DNA of 64,000 nucleotides, taken from contig KN832564.1 of the NCBI GenBank assembly GCA_000827205.1, forward strand, positions 476,579 to 540,578, read 5' to 3'. Shown here in pieces: positions 11,493-23,200 of this stretch. The position numbers and the translations under genes are program-made. Positions within the stretch are counted from its first letter, which is position 1, and each line of letters begins with the position of its first letter. This DNA comes from Plicaturopsis crispa FD-325 SS-3. Taxonomy: Eukaryota; Basidiomycota; Agaricomycetes; Amylocorticiales; Amylocorticiaceae. Below the pieces are notes generated by a model that saw nothing but the letters and a program-made list of their open reading frames with translations, had not been told where the DNA came from and did no database searches.

Positions 11493-12707
11493 ATGGCCAC
11501 CGTGGCGCATACGATATACTCTCGTTACGATCCCAAGCAGAGAGAAACTCTCCAGCGAGATACGGGCCAGCTCGAGGACGATTCAGATGCCGAGGACGAC
11601 GCATGGCAGATCGAGTCCAATCTCGCAGAGAAACGTCGCATAGCGGCGTACCCTCGATTTGTCCCAGCAACAGCATCCTATGATGACTGGGGAAACACCT
11701 TCGTTCAAGGCTCTTCCAAGCAGACTCTATCTCAGAGCGATTCGGCCGGATGGTACAGGTCGCTGACTACAGGCAGGATGAATGACAGTGCCGCAAGAGC
11801 AGATACCGAGTCTCCGCCCGCCGCAGACGTCGCGGATGCTCTAGAAGGGACCCCTGAGGTACCGGTGGAGAGCATTAAGCGCAAAGTCGAGCCACGGACG
11901 AAAAACAATTGGTTCATTATGCGAGCTATGGCGTCCGAGCCGTCCACCACGCCCGACATCCCCCCTCCAACTATTGCCGACATGCTCGAACGCGACCCGC
12001 CACCATTACCAGATGAAGCACAGTTTGAGCCGCCAGTATTTCTTGCGCTCGGGCCGTCGAACAAGGGGTTTACGATGCTGCAGCAGAGTGGGTGGAACGA
12101 GGGGGAGGCTCTGGGCCCACATGCGCGCAGGCGAGGGCTGGGCAGTGTCAACATGATGGAGGAGCGGCCGACGAAGAGGGCGCGAACGACCGAGGGCCGA
12201 CTTCCAGCGCGGGCGCAGAACAGCGTCAAGCAGGAGGAGATTGAGGTGCAGTGTGGTCAGGATGCGGACATCAGCGAGGTCCGCAAAGTGGATGTCATCG
12301 ACCTCACCCTGTCTGATTTAGACGACTCGGATGATCCTGACGACGATAGTGACGCCCCCAGTCCCTCCCCCCACACCGATGCGCCGGCAGCCTCAAATAC
12401 CCCAGCCCCCTCATCCTCCAAACGTCCGCGGTCCCCGCACTCGCAAAAAGCTCTCCTTACGCCTATTCCTGTTGTCTTGAAATCCGACCGTCTAGGACTG
12501 GGGCTGAAAGCGAAGACGGTAGGCCCTTACAAGGCCTCCCTGAAGCGCGTCACCCACAATGCAGCCGCGCTCGCAGCTCACATTCGTGCCGGTGAGGACA
12601 TGCGCAACACGAAGAGTCAAGTCGGGCGGGGCAGTCGCGGGTTTGCTAGGCAGAGGAAAAAGGAGGAGGAGAGTCGGAAGCGCCTCCTGGCGTACTTGAA
12701 CGAATGA
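11493..12707 (+). CDS. G-patch domain protein (404 aa, intronless)
   Basis: A single exon, unusual in this intron-rich window, from ATG 11493 (MATVAHTIYSRYDPKQ) to TGA at 12705. The G-patch motif is GPSNKGFTMLQQSGWNEGEA, followed by LGPHARRRGLGS at roughly residues 190-220. G-patch domains bind and stimulate DEAH-box RNA helicases. Around it are acidic low-complexity segments (LDDSDDPDDDSDAPSP) and a VDVIDLTLSD segment that resembles a SUMO-interacting motif. A basic C-terminal tail (SRGFARQRKKEEESRKRLL) is preceded by a second short Gly/Leu motif (LKSDRLGLGLKAK). The likely place of action is the nucleus, in RNA processing, by family. The frame upstream of 11493 stays open but has only a GTG start, so I use the ATG. 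Confidence 0.85.
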   Translation: MATVAHTIYSRYDPKQRETLQRDTGQLEDDSDAEDDAWQIESNLAEKRRIAAYPRFVPATASYDDWGNTFVQGSSKQTLSQSDSAGWYRSLTTGRMNDSAARADTESPPAADVADALEGTPEVPVESIKRKVEPRTKNNWFIMRAMASEPSTTPDIPPPTIADMLERDPPPLPDEAQFEPPVFLALGPSNKGFTMLQQSGWNEGEALGPHARRRGLGSVNMMEERPTKRARTTEGRLPARAQNSVKQEEIEVQCGQDADISEVRKVDVIDLTLSDLDDSDDPDDDSDAPSPSPHTDAPAASNTPAPSSSKRPRSPHSQKALLTPIPVVLKSDRLGLGLKAKTVGPYKASLKRVTHNAAALAAHIRAGEDMRNTKSQVGRGSRGFARQRKKEEESRKRLLAYLNE

Positions 12708-13008
12708 ACTGTTTCGACGCCGTGTTGATAATCTGGAAAGAGCTTTCATTTTGTTATACAGTAGGTAGGACCGGAGGAGAAGCAATAATAAAGCACGTAT
12801 GCAGGTGCCCCACGCGTGCATATCGAAAAGCTATGTAGGGAAAGCGGATGTACAACAAGACAGCAAAGTGCAAAACAATAATACTCCAAAGAAATAAAAA
12901 CTCCTGCCAACCCTCTCCTCCACCCGGTCCGTCTATCCTCCAAATGCTTATACAGGGTATAGTCTATGGCCCTCCGTCCCGTCCTGTCCGAACTCCGGAG
13001 TCCGCACT
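12708..13008. other. Convergent 3' region between G-patch and F-box genes
   Basis: 301 bp between two stop codons. It contains A-rich stretches of the kind found in 3' untranslated regions (around 12840-12900). No gene is visible. Confidence 0.4.
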
Positions 13009-14906
13009 TCAAGGCAACACCAGCTCGCCCCACACGCCCTTCGCTGGCTCGCACCGCACGTCCGCGACGTACATCCGCAGCCACTGCGCGCCCTCCTTGC
13101 TGATCTGGTGGCACCGCGTCACGTCGATCGAGCGCAGCCGCAGCGGCGCGCCATGCGGTGGCGGCGGTGTCTGGGCGCGAGACCGCGCATGTGCCTGGGC
13201 GGCAGCGGACGCGAAGACCGGCCGGGAGGAGCTGGGGGGTTGCCGAGGATGCGTCGGCGAGTGGGAGGGCAGACGGGCCTCGACAAATGTCCGAAGAGAA
13301 TCCCATTCTAAGTTCGTGCATCCGTCCAGGTTAAGTGTCTCGAGTTTCGCGCAGATCCACGGCTGATTCACGGGTGGCGTAGATAGAGCCTGTGAAGGGA
13401 AAATGTAGGTTAGTCGACATCCAGACATACGAGATGACAGAGACAAACCTTTAATAAGTTAGATGATACGTCCTCCACGTCTATCAGTTCCAACGTCGAC
13501 AGCGAGGGAAGGCGCCGCAGGAGATCCACGAACTTAAGTTCGTTGAAAAATCCCGATTCGATGCGGAGGTGGCGCAATGGAAGGAAAGTAAGCGTTTGCT
13601 GTCTCAGAAGCCCGAGTAATGGTGTCAGGTCGTCGAGGTTGCAAAGTTCCAAGCTCTCGAGAGCCGGGAACGAGACCTGGCTGAGGATCATTCGCGTGCG
13701 TATCACGCCGACGTTGTAGAAGGATGCCTTCTTCAAGCGGGGCAGCTGAAGAGACTTTGAGTAAGAGCGTTGCTCAAAGGCCGAGCAAGCCTCCGGATCG
13801 ACCTCGGAAAGATTGCGGAGGGCGAATTCTTCGAGCTCCGGCGACTGGCGCAGTATGTCGAGAAGGGTATCTACCGAGGGCGAAAACCCGTTCCAGTATC
13901 CGCCCAGGTTGAGCACGCGCAGGTGGGAGACCACCTTCAGATCCCATCCGAAATTGAATGACGTAAAGGAGCAGGAGATTAAACGCGGGGTGTGGCCGTT
14001 AAAGAGGTGCAGGGGCGGGTTCGAATGGTTGTCCTCGGGCAGTGAGTGGTGTATGCGGATGGACAAGACTTCGAGAAGCGGCGCGTTCTCTTGGCAGCGC
14101 ATGAGCGCCGCGCGCGCCTGCGGACGACTGGGAACGCTGAGTCGAAATGACCGCGTTCGCCATAGCGCCGGACGGAACAAGTCCATAGCATGAATGACAC
14201 TCTCTGTGACCCCGCTGGACTGGTCTGCGCGCGGCCCAAAGTTGATCGTGATGTCAAGCGGTGCCGATTTGGAGCGCTTAAGCTTCCGGATAGCCTTCCC
14301 GAGAGAGTCGTGCGTGCCCACCGCGATGTTCGACCACAACACGGGGGTGTTGATCGCGACGTCTGACCAGTACCGGCATACGAGCATCAGGGTGGAGACC
14401 ATCACCGGGTCTTCATCCTCCATGCCCACCACACCCATTACGAATATCGAAGAAAGCAGCTCACTCGGAAGTCGCAGCACCGGAGACTGCATGCGCACCG
14501 CCTGCTCCAAGCACGACTCAAGCTGCTCTCGTTGGCTCATCAGCGAGGCCATGGTCGAGTCGAGAGAGTCAATGGCCTCGCGCAGAGATGCGGTGGACGC
14601 AATGCTCGGAGTCCGGTCGACGCGGATGGGACGAGACGCGACGAGGTCGGCATCTGTGGGCGGTACATCCAGCTTGGGAGGATTCGGGAACGCGAAAAAC
14701 TGGGGTGGCACTCTGGGAGGCAAGTTCGATGTGCGGTGGCTCTCGTATGGCGGGGGTGCAGCGAAATTGTCGGGTGGCGGGGGTATCAACGTCGGTCTCG
14801 TACGCGGACGGTACTTTGGCTCTGGGATCCTAGTGCTCGGATGCGACGCTTTCCTGTCGTGCGACAGGTGCGAGAACGGAGACCGGGAGAGGGAGAGGGA
14901 CGACAT
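13009..14906 (-). CDS. F-box/LRR-like protein
   Basis: Two exons (13449-14906 and 13009-13389) are joined across a 59-nt intron with a GTTTGT donor, a GACTAAC branch site and a TTCACAG acceptor, giving about 612 residues. The N-terminus is Pro/Ser-rich. A short coiled coil (SLMSQREQLESCLEQAVRM) precedes the F-box (LRLPSELLSSIFVMGVVG ... VCRYWSDVAINTPVLWSNI). This coiled-coil-plus-F-box layout is common in agaricomycetes. The C-terminal half carries leucine-rich repeats such as FPALESLELCNLDDLTPLL, LRRLPSLSTLELIDVED and CAKLETLNLDGCTNLEW. The last exon ends with a cysteine-containing LRR-like unit (LRSIDVTRCHQISKEG). The role is probably substrate selection for an SCF ubiquitin ligase; the target is unknown. 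Confidence 0.85.
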
Positions 14907-15659
14907 GGGGGGATAAAGACAAGGACTTCGGGGGAAGCAAAGTGAAACCTATGTTTGTGGGTCCACCACGAGTTCGGCAGGCTACTAACTTGCTTGGAAT
15001 GTCGCTTTATATGGCAAGTTCAAGCAGTGCAGAAGAGCATATAAGCACCACGACCAATCTGAAACAGGATGACACGTCAAGTCCCCATATCGATGAACGG
15101 TATCGCGGCGCCAACTCACCTAGCAGAGCGACCTTGGACGACAGCTACGGCAGAAGTGGGGGGTGTCCGAAGAGGTGGAAGAGAGAAGAGAAGGGCGTCG
15201 AGTAGGATTTAAACGAATTCGAGGGATCAGCAGCAGGATGGCATGGTGCCTATGGGGGCGCCTTGCGCTGTCGTCCCGTACATGCACGAGGCCCGAGGCA
15301 TGTCCTTAGCCTGACCTCGAGCCGGGCTGTTCCTCCCAGAAAACCCTGATCACGACCTGCAACGTGTGACGGGAGAATAGACATCTTGGAACACGAGTTG
15401 AGAGAAATTGTGCAACGAGGCAGGCTGAAAGCAAACTCAGCAGCGTTCTCCTCTGCTTGCTGCCGTTCGGAGTCCTAATCCTTGCCTGATCCTTTTCACA
15501 CCGCCGCACGCTTGGGCAAGACAGACCATAACTTTGTACACGAAAAATACACCCTTATCGCCTCGCTGCCAGAGTTCATTGTCGTCTCATTATGACAGAA
15601 GTCTACCGTGTGTCGTGTCTTTGTTACTCCGTCGCACGACCCAACATCAGCTTTTCATT
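14907..15659. other. Intergenic, weak TATA only
   Basis: 753 bp between the F-box/LRR start and the PQ-loop gene stop. A TTTATAT stretch at 15006-15012, about 100 bp upstream of the F-box ATG, could be a TATA box. I see no gene, repeat or RNA. Confidence 0.35.
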
Positions 15660-16944
15660 TTACGACTCTGCCCTCGGGGCGTCCACGAGCCGCCGGTCCA
15701 CGGCGCGATATCGATAGTACGCAAACTGGCAGAGCACCTGCAGAAAGAAGACACGAAGATCGAACGCGCGTGTGGAGTGGACCAGGGTCAGAACGAATGT
15801 GCGAACAACCAGGCGCGAACATTGGAAACACCCGACTCACGAAGACATCGAGAAACACAGTCAAGGCGCTTCCTGAAGGGAGGAAGATACACCACGCTCG
15901 TCACCGGGGCATCCACGTATCCACATTAAGCCCCGCATACGCACCTGCGAGCCAGCTACCATTCCTTATCAGATATTCACGCTCCATAGACGCTGCACAT
16001 ATCGATGCAGCGTATGTAACATTTCCGGTAATCGAGAAAAGGAACAGCGCGGGGGAGAGTCCCTCGCACCGCGTTTTAAAGTTTTTGACTGGGCGCGTGT
16101 CAGGTCGTGGTTCCGCGGATATGGTGTGGATGAGTACAACTTACAGATCTGCGGTATCCGCGATCCCACTGACATCGGAGGAGACCGCCATCGTGTCAAC
16201 AGATGGGCTATAGGGCAGATAAGGTGGAGGACTTACGGTATAGCGCGGCACTTGTCCATCCGATAAGTTGCACTTTCCACTTTAGGGCCTCCGGGGGATC
16301 TGTGCTCGGCTCGTCGACGGGTCTTGAACGGTCTAGGAGATACGCGACCACGCCAATAACGAGCACGAACAGTAACGCCGCCGAATATTGTGCAATGAGT
16401 TTCAGCGTTGACGGCTTCGAAGGTTCCTCTTCGGTGCTCCCTGCCAGGAGCGGCGAATCCTCTCGAGGCTCATTGGAACGGAAGGAGTCGTCGTCCGAGT
16501 CATCCGGAGTGAGCAACGGTGCCTCGCGCGTCCGCTTCCTCCGATAGTAGTATATCTGGCAAAGCAATGTGACGTCGCACAACGAGTACTGTGCATACAA
16601 CGAGTTAATCGTGTTCGCGTGCACGCGGTACGTATAAACACTCACGTATATCGCTAGTATAATGACCGTCGGCAGCAGGCCCGCCAATAACGCGCCTCCG
16701 AGGTTGCACAAGTCCCCAAGAAGCCAGATGTACACAAACACCACAGAGAGGCCCTCCCCGCTCTGTAGCTGGTAATTTTCTAGGATTTGAGGAGAGTAGA
16801 CGACGATCCAGCAGGCAATGGATATCCACCCAAGCTTTTGCGTGTAACAGACGGCGATGAGCGTGCCCTCGGGCTTGTGGGACCTAGAAAGTTAGAACTT
16901 ACAACGCTACTGAGGCCAGCATCCCCGGTCGTGGCGATGTTCAT
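15660..16944 (-). CDS. PQ-loop vacuolar amino-acid transporter (Ypq/PQLC2 family), copy 1
   Basis: A 7-TM double PQ-loop protein of about 300 residues; the Ypq1-3/PQLC2 family exports cationic amino acids from the vacuole or lysosome. Exon 1 encodes MNIATTGDAGLSSVV. The next reads LGWISIACWIVVYSPQILEN, with the first PQ motif. Then come LSVVFVYIWLLGDLCN, CDVTLLCQIYYYRRKR, a variable acidic loop (LLTPDDSDDDSF), TM LIAQYSAALLFVLVIGVV and the second PQ motif (GSRIPQI). The last exons read LSPALFLFSITGNVTYAASI, EYLIRNGSWLAG, SALTVFLDVF and VLCQFAYYRYRAVDRRL to TAA at 15660-15662. Introns have GTAAGT/GTGAGT donors. Exon structure and sequence closely match the next gene (17253-18501), so the two are tandem duplicates. 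Confidence 0.88.
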
Positions 16945-17252
16945 GGTAGCGGCTTGGCCTAGTCGAGCCTTTCGCGATGGCGGGCGCGGTTACTGTCAGA
17001 GGCGGAGGTTACGGAGAAAGCAAAAAACATGGGGGCGGATGAGTTGGTGGATTCCGGACCCGATCAAATTTTGAACGGGCCGGTTCAATTTGATTTTCTA
17101 AAAGCAAGTACAAGTACTGGCCGCGAAAGTTGAGTGAACGCTTGGGCTATCAAATTATTTGTTTACGATAATGTGCAGTGCCCGGACACCTCATCTAAGT
17201 GCGCTAGTATACAGTTGTTTTGTTTGTCGACAGCAGCATGCGCGACGCCATC
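16945..17252. other. Spacer between the tandem PQ-loop genes
   Basis: 308 bp between the stop of copy 2 and the start of copy 1. It is AT-richer than the genes and must contain the copy 1 promoter. No other feature is seen. Confidence 0.4.
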
Positions 17253-18501
17253 CTATGGAATGATTCTTGGGTGATGCACGACATGCCGAGTCGCAGGGCG
17301 ATAGTACACAAATTGGCAAAGGACCTGTGTGAGAATACACTTAGTTCCTGGGCACAAATAGGTAAGTACAGACCCCAGGCACGCACGAAGACATCGAAAA
17401 ATATAGTCAGTCCACTTCCTGCGGAATCAAATCCAAGGCGCGTTAATCGATCCGCCAAGGTACACGCGAAGAGGTGATAATGCAGGCAACGCACCTGCGA
17501 GCCAACTCGAATTCCTGATTAGGTATTCCCGCTCCGTCGACGCGAAGCATATCGACGCGGCGTACGTCGCGTTTCCGGTTATCGTGAAGATGAAAAGCGC
17601 AGGTGACAGTCCCTCGCACCGTGTCCTAAAGTTCTTTGCTGCATGCGGCAAATGCGTGTGCTGAGTGAAACCATACGGGCATGACAACGAGAGGAACCTA
17701 CAGATCTGCGGGATACGCGCACCTACTAAAGGCAATGGGGCATGGGTTTCAGTAGAGGGATTGACGTGCAGTAGTGATCGACACACGTTCCAGGACGGCA
17801 CTCGCCCAGCCTATTATCTGTATCACCCATTCCGACGCGTGCGGGTGATCTGTATGGGGTGGCTCTGTGTTTGCGCTGAGTAGCCACGCTAATACGCCGG
17901 CGACGGTAACGAACATGAAGCCCGCGAGGTATTGCGCGACAATTTTCGCGTTAGCATTGACATCGGGACTCTGCTTCTGCGCGTCATATATGGTGGATAG
18001 CAGCGGCGTCGCTTCTCCTGGTTGAACAGTGTCAATGGCGGGACGTGCTGCATGCTCGTGATTATCCGTAGCCGGGGTATTTTGCGTCGGTCGCTTTCGC
18101 CAACGATAGAGATATATCTGGGCAAGTAAGATTATGTCGCACACAGAGTACTATAGTGGATTCATGACGCGATCAGCTGAAGGCCTTGCACGCGCATTAC
18201 ATATTGAGGGTGTACGCACGTAGACAGCGAGGATGATTACGGTCGGCAGGAGGCCCGCTAATAACGCGCCTACGAGGTCGGCTAGATCGCCAAGGAGCCA
18301 TATGAAGATGAATGGAACGGAGAGGCCATCTCCATTTTTGAGCTGGTAGTTTTTGAGGATCTGTGGTGAGTATACGACGATCCAGCAGGCGATAGATACC
18401 CAACCAAGCTGAGGGGTTATGGTAGATCAGCATCGAGACACGAGATACGGATATGTAACACTCACGATGCTACTTATTTCTGCATGTCCGACTCCAGTCA
18501 T
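17253..18501 (-). CDS. PQ-loop vacuolar amino-acid transporter (Ypq/PQLC2 family), copy 2
   Basis: This is the upstream partner of the tandem pair, with the same exon plan as copy 1. Exon 1 is MTGVGHAEISSI (ATG at 18501). Then come ACWIVVYSPQILKN with the first PQ motif, SVPFIFIWLLGDLADL, and CDIILLAQIYLYRWRKR. A divergent hydrophilic loop follows (RPTQNTPATDNHEHAARP), then AQYLAGFMFVTVAGVLAWLL. The second PQ motif is in GARIPQIC. The end reads LSPALFIFTITGNATYAAS, EYLIRNSSWLAG, GLTIFFDVF and VLCQFVYYRPATRHVVHHP to TAG at 17253-17255. The membrane segments are well conserved between copies while the central loop is not, which suggests an old duplication with changed regulation or sorting. It is divergent from prohibitin-2, with 251 bp between the starts. 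Confidence 0.88.
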
Positions 18502-18752
18502 AATCTAAGCCAACAACGGCGATGCTAAATGGCGAAAGGACAGGATGGCGAGGTCAAGATGAAGGATGCAGCCTGAGCCGGGCGGTGACGGCGACAGAGA
18601 GCATAGAAATGTTGAGATAGGGGCCTTCGTTGACCATTTGCGTCAAATTTTTGTACGGGTCGCCTGACGCGGATTCTCGGCGGCGGTCGACGGCAAGAGC
18701 ACTTCACCTCGTCCTCCGCAAACTCTCACTGTTCTCATTCCTAACCTACACC

Positions 18753-19953
18753 ATGAACAACGGACAGGAAGCATTCCGCAGGCTGACTAGGCAGCTACAA
18801 AATGCGACTGGCGGCAATGGCGGTCGCATACCCGGCGGCAGTGGAGGTCTGTTCGCAGGAGGCGGTCTTTTAGTGGCTTTGGTCGGCGGAGGTGTTCTCC
18901 TCAGCGCAAGTTTGTTCAACGGTGCGTGCGGCGTATCTTCTTCATTTTTATGCCCTAACATCGTCTCTAGTCGACGGTGGTCACCGTGCGATAAAGTACA
19001 CACGGTGCGCATTATTTCTGTCCGGCCGCAAGACGTCCCTAACGGCGCGCGTTTCTCGACAGGTTACACGGCGTGAAGGAGGAAGTCTACAATGAGGGAA
19101 CACATTTCATGCTACCATGGTTTGAAACACCCGTCGTGTTCGACATACGCGCGAAACCACGAAACGTCGCCAGTCTCACCGGAACCAAAGACTTGCAGAT
19201 GGTCAACATCACCTGCCGTGTGCTTTCGCGACCGTCCACGCAGCAACTACCGACGATATACCGGGAGCTGGGCAAGGACTATGACGAGCGCGTGCTCCCG
19301 TCTATCGTCAACGAGGTCCTCAAAAGCGTTGTCGCGCAATTTAATGCGAGCCAGCTCATTACTCAGCGTGAAATGGTGCGCCCGTTCTCGTTGCATCACT
19401 TTGTCGTATCCCGCTCAACGTACTCTCGCGCAGGTCTCACGGCTAGTGCGCCAAAATCTCATGGAGCGGGCGCTGCGTTTCAACCTCGTACTCGACGACG
19501 TCTCCATTACCCACGTTGCATTCTCGCCCGAGTTCACGCATGCTGTCGAGGCCAAACAGGTCGCACAGCAAACTGCTCTTCGTGCGGCATTCCTCGTCGA
19601 CCAGGCCATCCAAGAGAAACAGGTCAGTCCGGGCCAATCCATTGTCCATAGATTCTCGCCTGACCGTTGCCCTATCCAGTCTATCATTGTCCGCGCCCAG
19701 GGTGAGGCACGATCTGCAGAACTGATCGGAGAGTCAATGCGCACGAACAAGGGTTTCCTGGAGCTGCGGAGGCTGGAGGCTGCACGGGAAATTGCCGGCT
19801 TGTTAGCCGCGGGCGGGAACCGTGTTATGCTTGACTCTCAGAGCTTGCTTCTCAATGGTATGCCCTCTAGTCGTCTAACATGACGATTAGATTGCTGATA
19901 TATGTGCAGTTGCGGGAGACGACGCGAAGGAGATACTGAAGGTGAAGAAGTAG
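18753..19953 (+). CDS. PHB2: Prohibitin-2
   Basis: Prohibitin-2 forms ring complexes with PHB1 in the mitochondrial inner membrane; it scaffolds m-AAA protease and cristae. ATG 18753 opens [20 protein letters not shown], followed by a Gly-rich stretch and one N-terminal membrane anchor ([19 protein letters not shown]). The SPFH domain follows: [70 protein letters not shown] and [16 protein letters not shown]. Then comes the coiled-coil region ([48 protein letters not shown]). The last exon is [12 protein letters not shown] ending at TAG 19951-19953. It has about five short introns and about 305 residues, normal for the family. Confidence 0.95.
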
Positions 19954-20239
19954 AGCGGCTAAGCATCTGGGTACCTTTTATTGGATTTGGATCATGACTG
20001 CTCCTTCACGGTTTGAACTGCTCAGCACAAAATATAAACTAATGCCCTAGCACCAGTTGCAATTGGTACATGTCTGAGTGTCGTTGTTCATTTCGATCGT
20101 CTCATTAGACTAGGGTCTGTGCGCGCGCCACACGCGCGACGCGTCTCGACAATTGACCTTACTCGCGCACCGTGACTCTCACGACGACGACCGTCGCTTT
20201 CGTTCTTCCGCCTCCAGCCAGGAACTCAGCTCAGTGCAC

Positions 20240-23200
20240 ATGCCGCGCGACAAAAAGAATCCGATACTCAAACGCAAGCGACTCGCCCGCCGGGAGGTGT
20301 CTGAAGTTGAAACGAATGACTCGGACGCGCCTGATCGTCCGGGCGAAAACAAACGTGTGCGGTGGGAAGGAAAGGACGAGGATACTGATACTGTGGCGGC
20401 CGATGATGAGGTTGCGAAGAAAGACACGGTCCGTATGCTCTTCTCTGCTAGGCGCGTTGAGCTGAGGGTACTGTGCCGTGCTTAGGTATGTCTAGCGGCG
20501 TCTTGTATACAGTGCGTACGCGTTCCGTTTGGGCTTTCCGAGCGACCTAAATCTCATGGTCTGCAGTGGGCGCGTTGGGTGCGCGTATTACGATCCCGTG
20601 AAATGTATCATATACGTCCTAGAGGACACCCAAGAAACGCCGCATTTCGATCTAACGCGAATGAGTTCCGTGACATTCCTTCTTTTTTGACAACTGCGTT
20701 TCTCACTTTGGTTGCTTTGTTCAGTCTTGGAGCAAGCCAACGCAGACGCTGTTTTCACGAGCTCAAAAGCAGACGACGCTTTCATCGATGTGCTCCGCGA
20801 CCACAGTATGTACTCTCCTTCCGTCGACCTATAAATCTATCTGACGCGTATATCCCTGAATAGTGGATGAATCTAGTGGGTTCTTCCAGATTCGCCCTCA
20901 TAAAGATTTCGTCGCTGGCAAAGGACGTGATCGAATCCTGTCCCTGCAACTCCTCTCCGAATTACCAATGGAACAATTCGAGGCTATGCGTTCTTCAGAT
21001 TCTGGCTCGCACTCTGACGCCAGTACGGAGCCCAAAAACGCGTATGATTTCATGAGAAAGCACAGAGATGCCACTGGCGATCCAACTTTGAAGCGGTGGA
21101 ACGCGTCCATAAGACTAGCCAATTTTGCCTCCCTCGAGTCGTCCCCGCTTTGTGTGAGTACATAGGTATTGCTCAGACAAAACTGGACGCTGATGTTATA
21201 TATCTACCACACAGCTCGCGTCCGTAGGCGCGTTGCTCGATCAGATGGCCCGCGAACGTGCTGTCAGTGAGCTGGAGGATGAGGGCATAGGCGGTTTGGA
21301 GGTCCGCGATATCGAATCTCTTACCTTGTTGGTTCATTTCCTCGTCAAACGCGTTTTCCCAACTAACAAATATGGCGCAGAGATAAAGTCATGCAGATCA
21401 ATGCGGATGCCTTGTTGTGAGTTACCCTCGACTCCCGAGAAGGTAATGCATAGAAACTGATAAAAAATGAGTAGCTCATTGCAGATATTTGAGAACGAAA
21501 GTCATGCTTCCGTCCATTCCGACAAAACGAAAGAGGGTCTCTCATTATTCGGTCAGATTACAATCACTCCAAAATTATTCTACCTTGTTGACACCACGAG
21601 TAGGCATTCTAAATCACACAACGACGACTCTGGGCCGCTCCCTGCTCCGAACGTGGTTCCTGCGTCCTGCTTTGTCTCTTTCCGTCATCAACGCACGCCA
21701 CGATGCATTGGCTTGCTTTCTTCGCCCAGAAAACTTGGTCACGTCTGATGTTATGCACAACCACCTGAAGGGGATAAAGAACGTCCCCCGCATAATGTGT
21801 GCGATGCGGGCCGGGAAGGCGGGCATATCGGAGTGGCAAGGACTCGTCAAGGTACGCACGGTTGAACGTGCTCGACGCATCCCCTAACACGCCGGTCGAC
21901 CAGTTTGCGTTCCATTCGGCAATGATAAGGGATGCGTTGACCGAGTTACATCAAGCAGGCCATGTAGAAATTATTGCGAAAGTGAATGATCTCATTTATG
22001 CCAGAAAGGTTCCTCGCCGCTCATCCTTCCGTAGCTTATCGACGTTTTAGACATTGCAAGCTTCAGGGATGTAGGAAATGCAGTAAATGAGACAGTGAGT
22101 CTCTGCATTTATATACACTTATTGCCAGTCTCATCCTAGATATCAAAGATCGAGTGGGAAGAGTCCGTCAACGAGTCTCGTGTTTGCGTCAAGCCTCACA
22201 TAGACGATGAACTGGACCGTCGCAAGCACGTTTATCATGGTATCGATGCGGTTCTAGTAAGGATTGCAGCAGCTATGAATTGGTGCCACTACTGACACGG
22301 CTTGAAGTCGAAAGTTGCAGATAAAATGGCCAAATCTGTGCCGGCCGACCACGCATCGTCCCTCAATGTGGTCTATTTCCCGCAGCTTGGTTCGTTCTTC
22401 ATCTCCAGAAAGCGCAAAAATATAGCCACCTCTTATTATTCGACATAGGTTTCCTCATATGTCTTCCAATGCTAGAGGAGTGGGCCGGAGACGCCGGTAT
22501 CAAAGTTATAGATGGCTGGACCTTTCAAGTGAGCCGGCTTTCTTGCTAGGAAAATCGCTTAGGGCTTTCTGACCGTTCCAGTTTTCTTCTGAGTACGTTA
22601 TCACGAGATTGGCGCGCGATGGAGAGTATCTGAAATGTGCATGAATATGTAGGACGCATGTTTACTTCAAGTGTCAAGAAATGCAAGGTAGTATGTTTGA
22701 TTTCTCAAAGTATATGATACTAACGCTTCACTATAGACATGGACACTCACATAGGCGACCTGCTTCCTGCCATCGTTGGTAAGCACCCCCTCAGAGTGAT
22801 AAATTGTATAGTTCTCAACGGTCCACAAAGACCGCGAGCTCGAGATCATTCAAGGATTACTAGAGAAGATTTTAGAACACGACGAAGCGATGACACACGC
22901 TTGCGACGTCTGCGCGGAGCTCGACTGTTTGCTCTCTTTTGCGGAAGCATCCCGAGCGTACGACTACTGCAGGCCGGTCATGGTAGAGGAAAATGTGATG
23001 AACATCGTCCAAGGAAGGTATTTCTGCATCTGCTTGTATGACCCTCAGCCTGTGCCCACCCCACTGCTCTCAGGCATCCGTTGCAAGAACAGGTCGTGGA
23101 CGCATTCGTTCCAAATGACACTGTTTGTGTCGGCGGCGTGGGTTTTGGGTCGTCTTTCCCTGTCGAAGAAGACGATGATGGTAGGGAGCAGCCTGAACTG

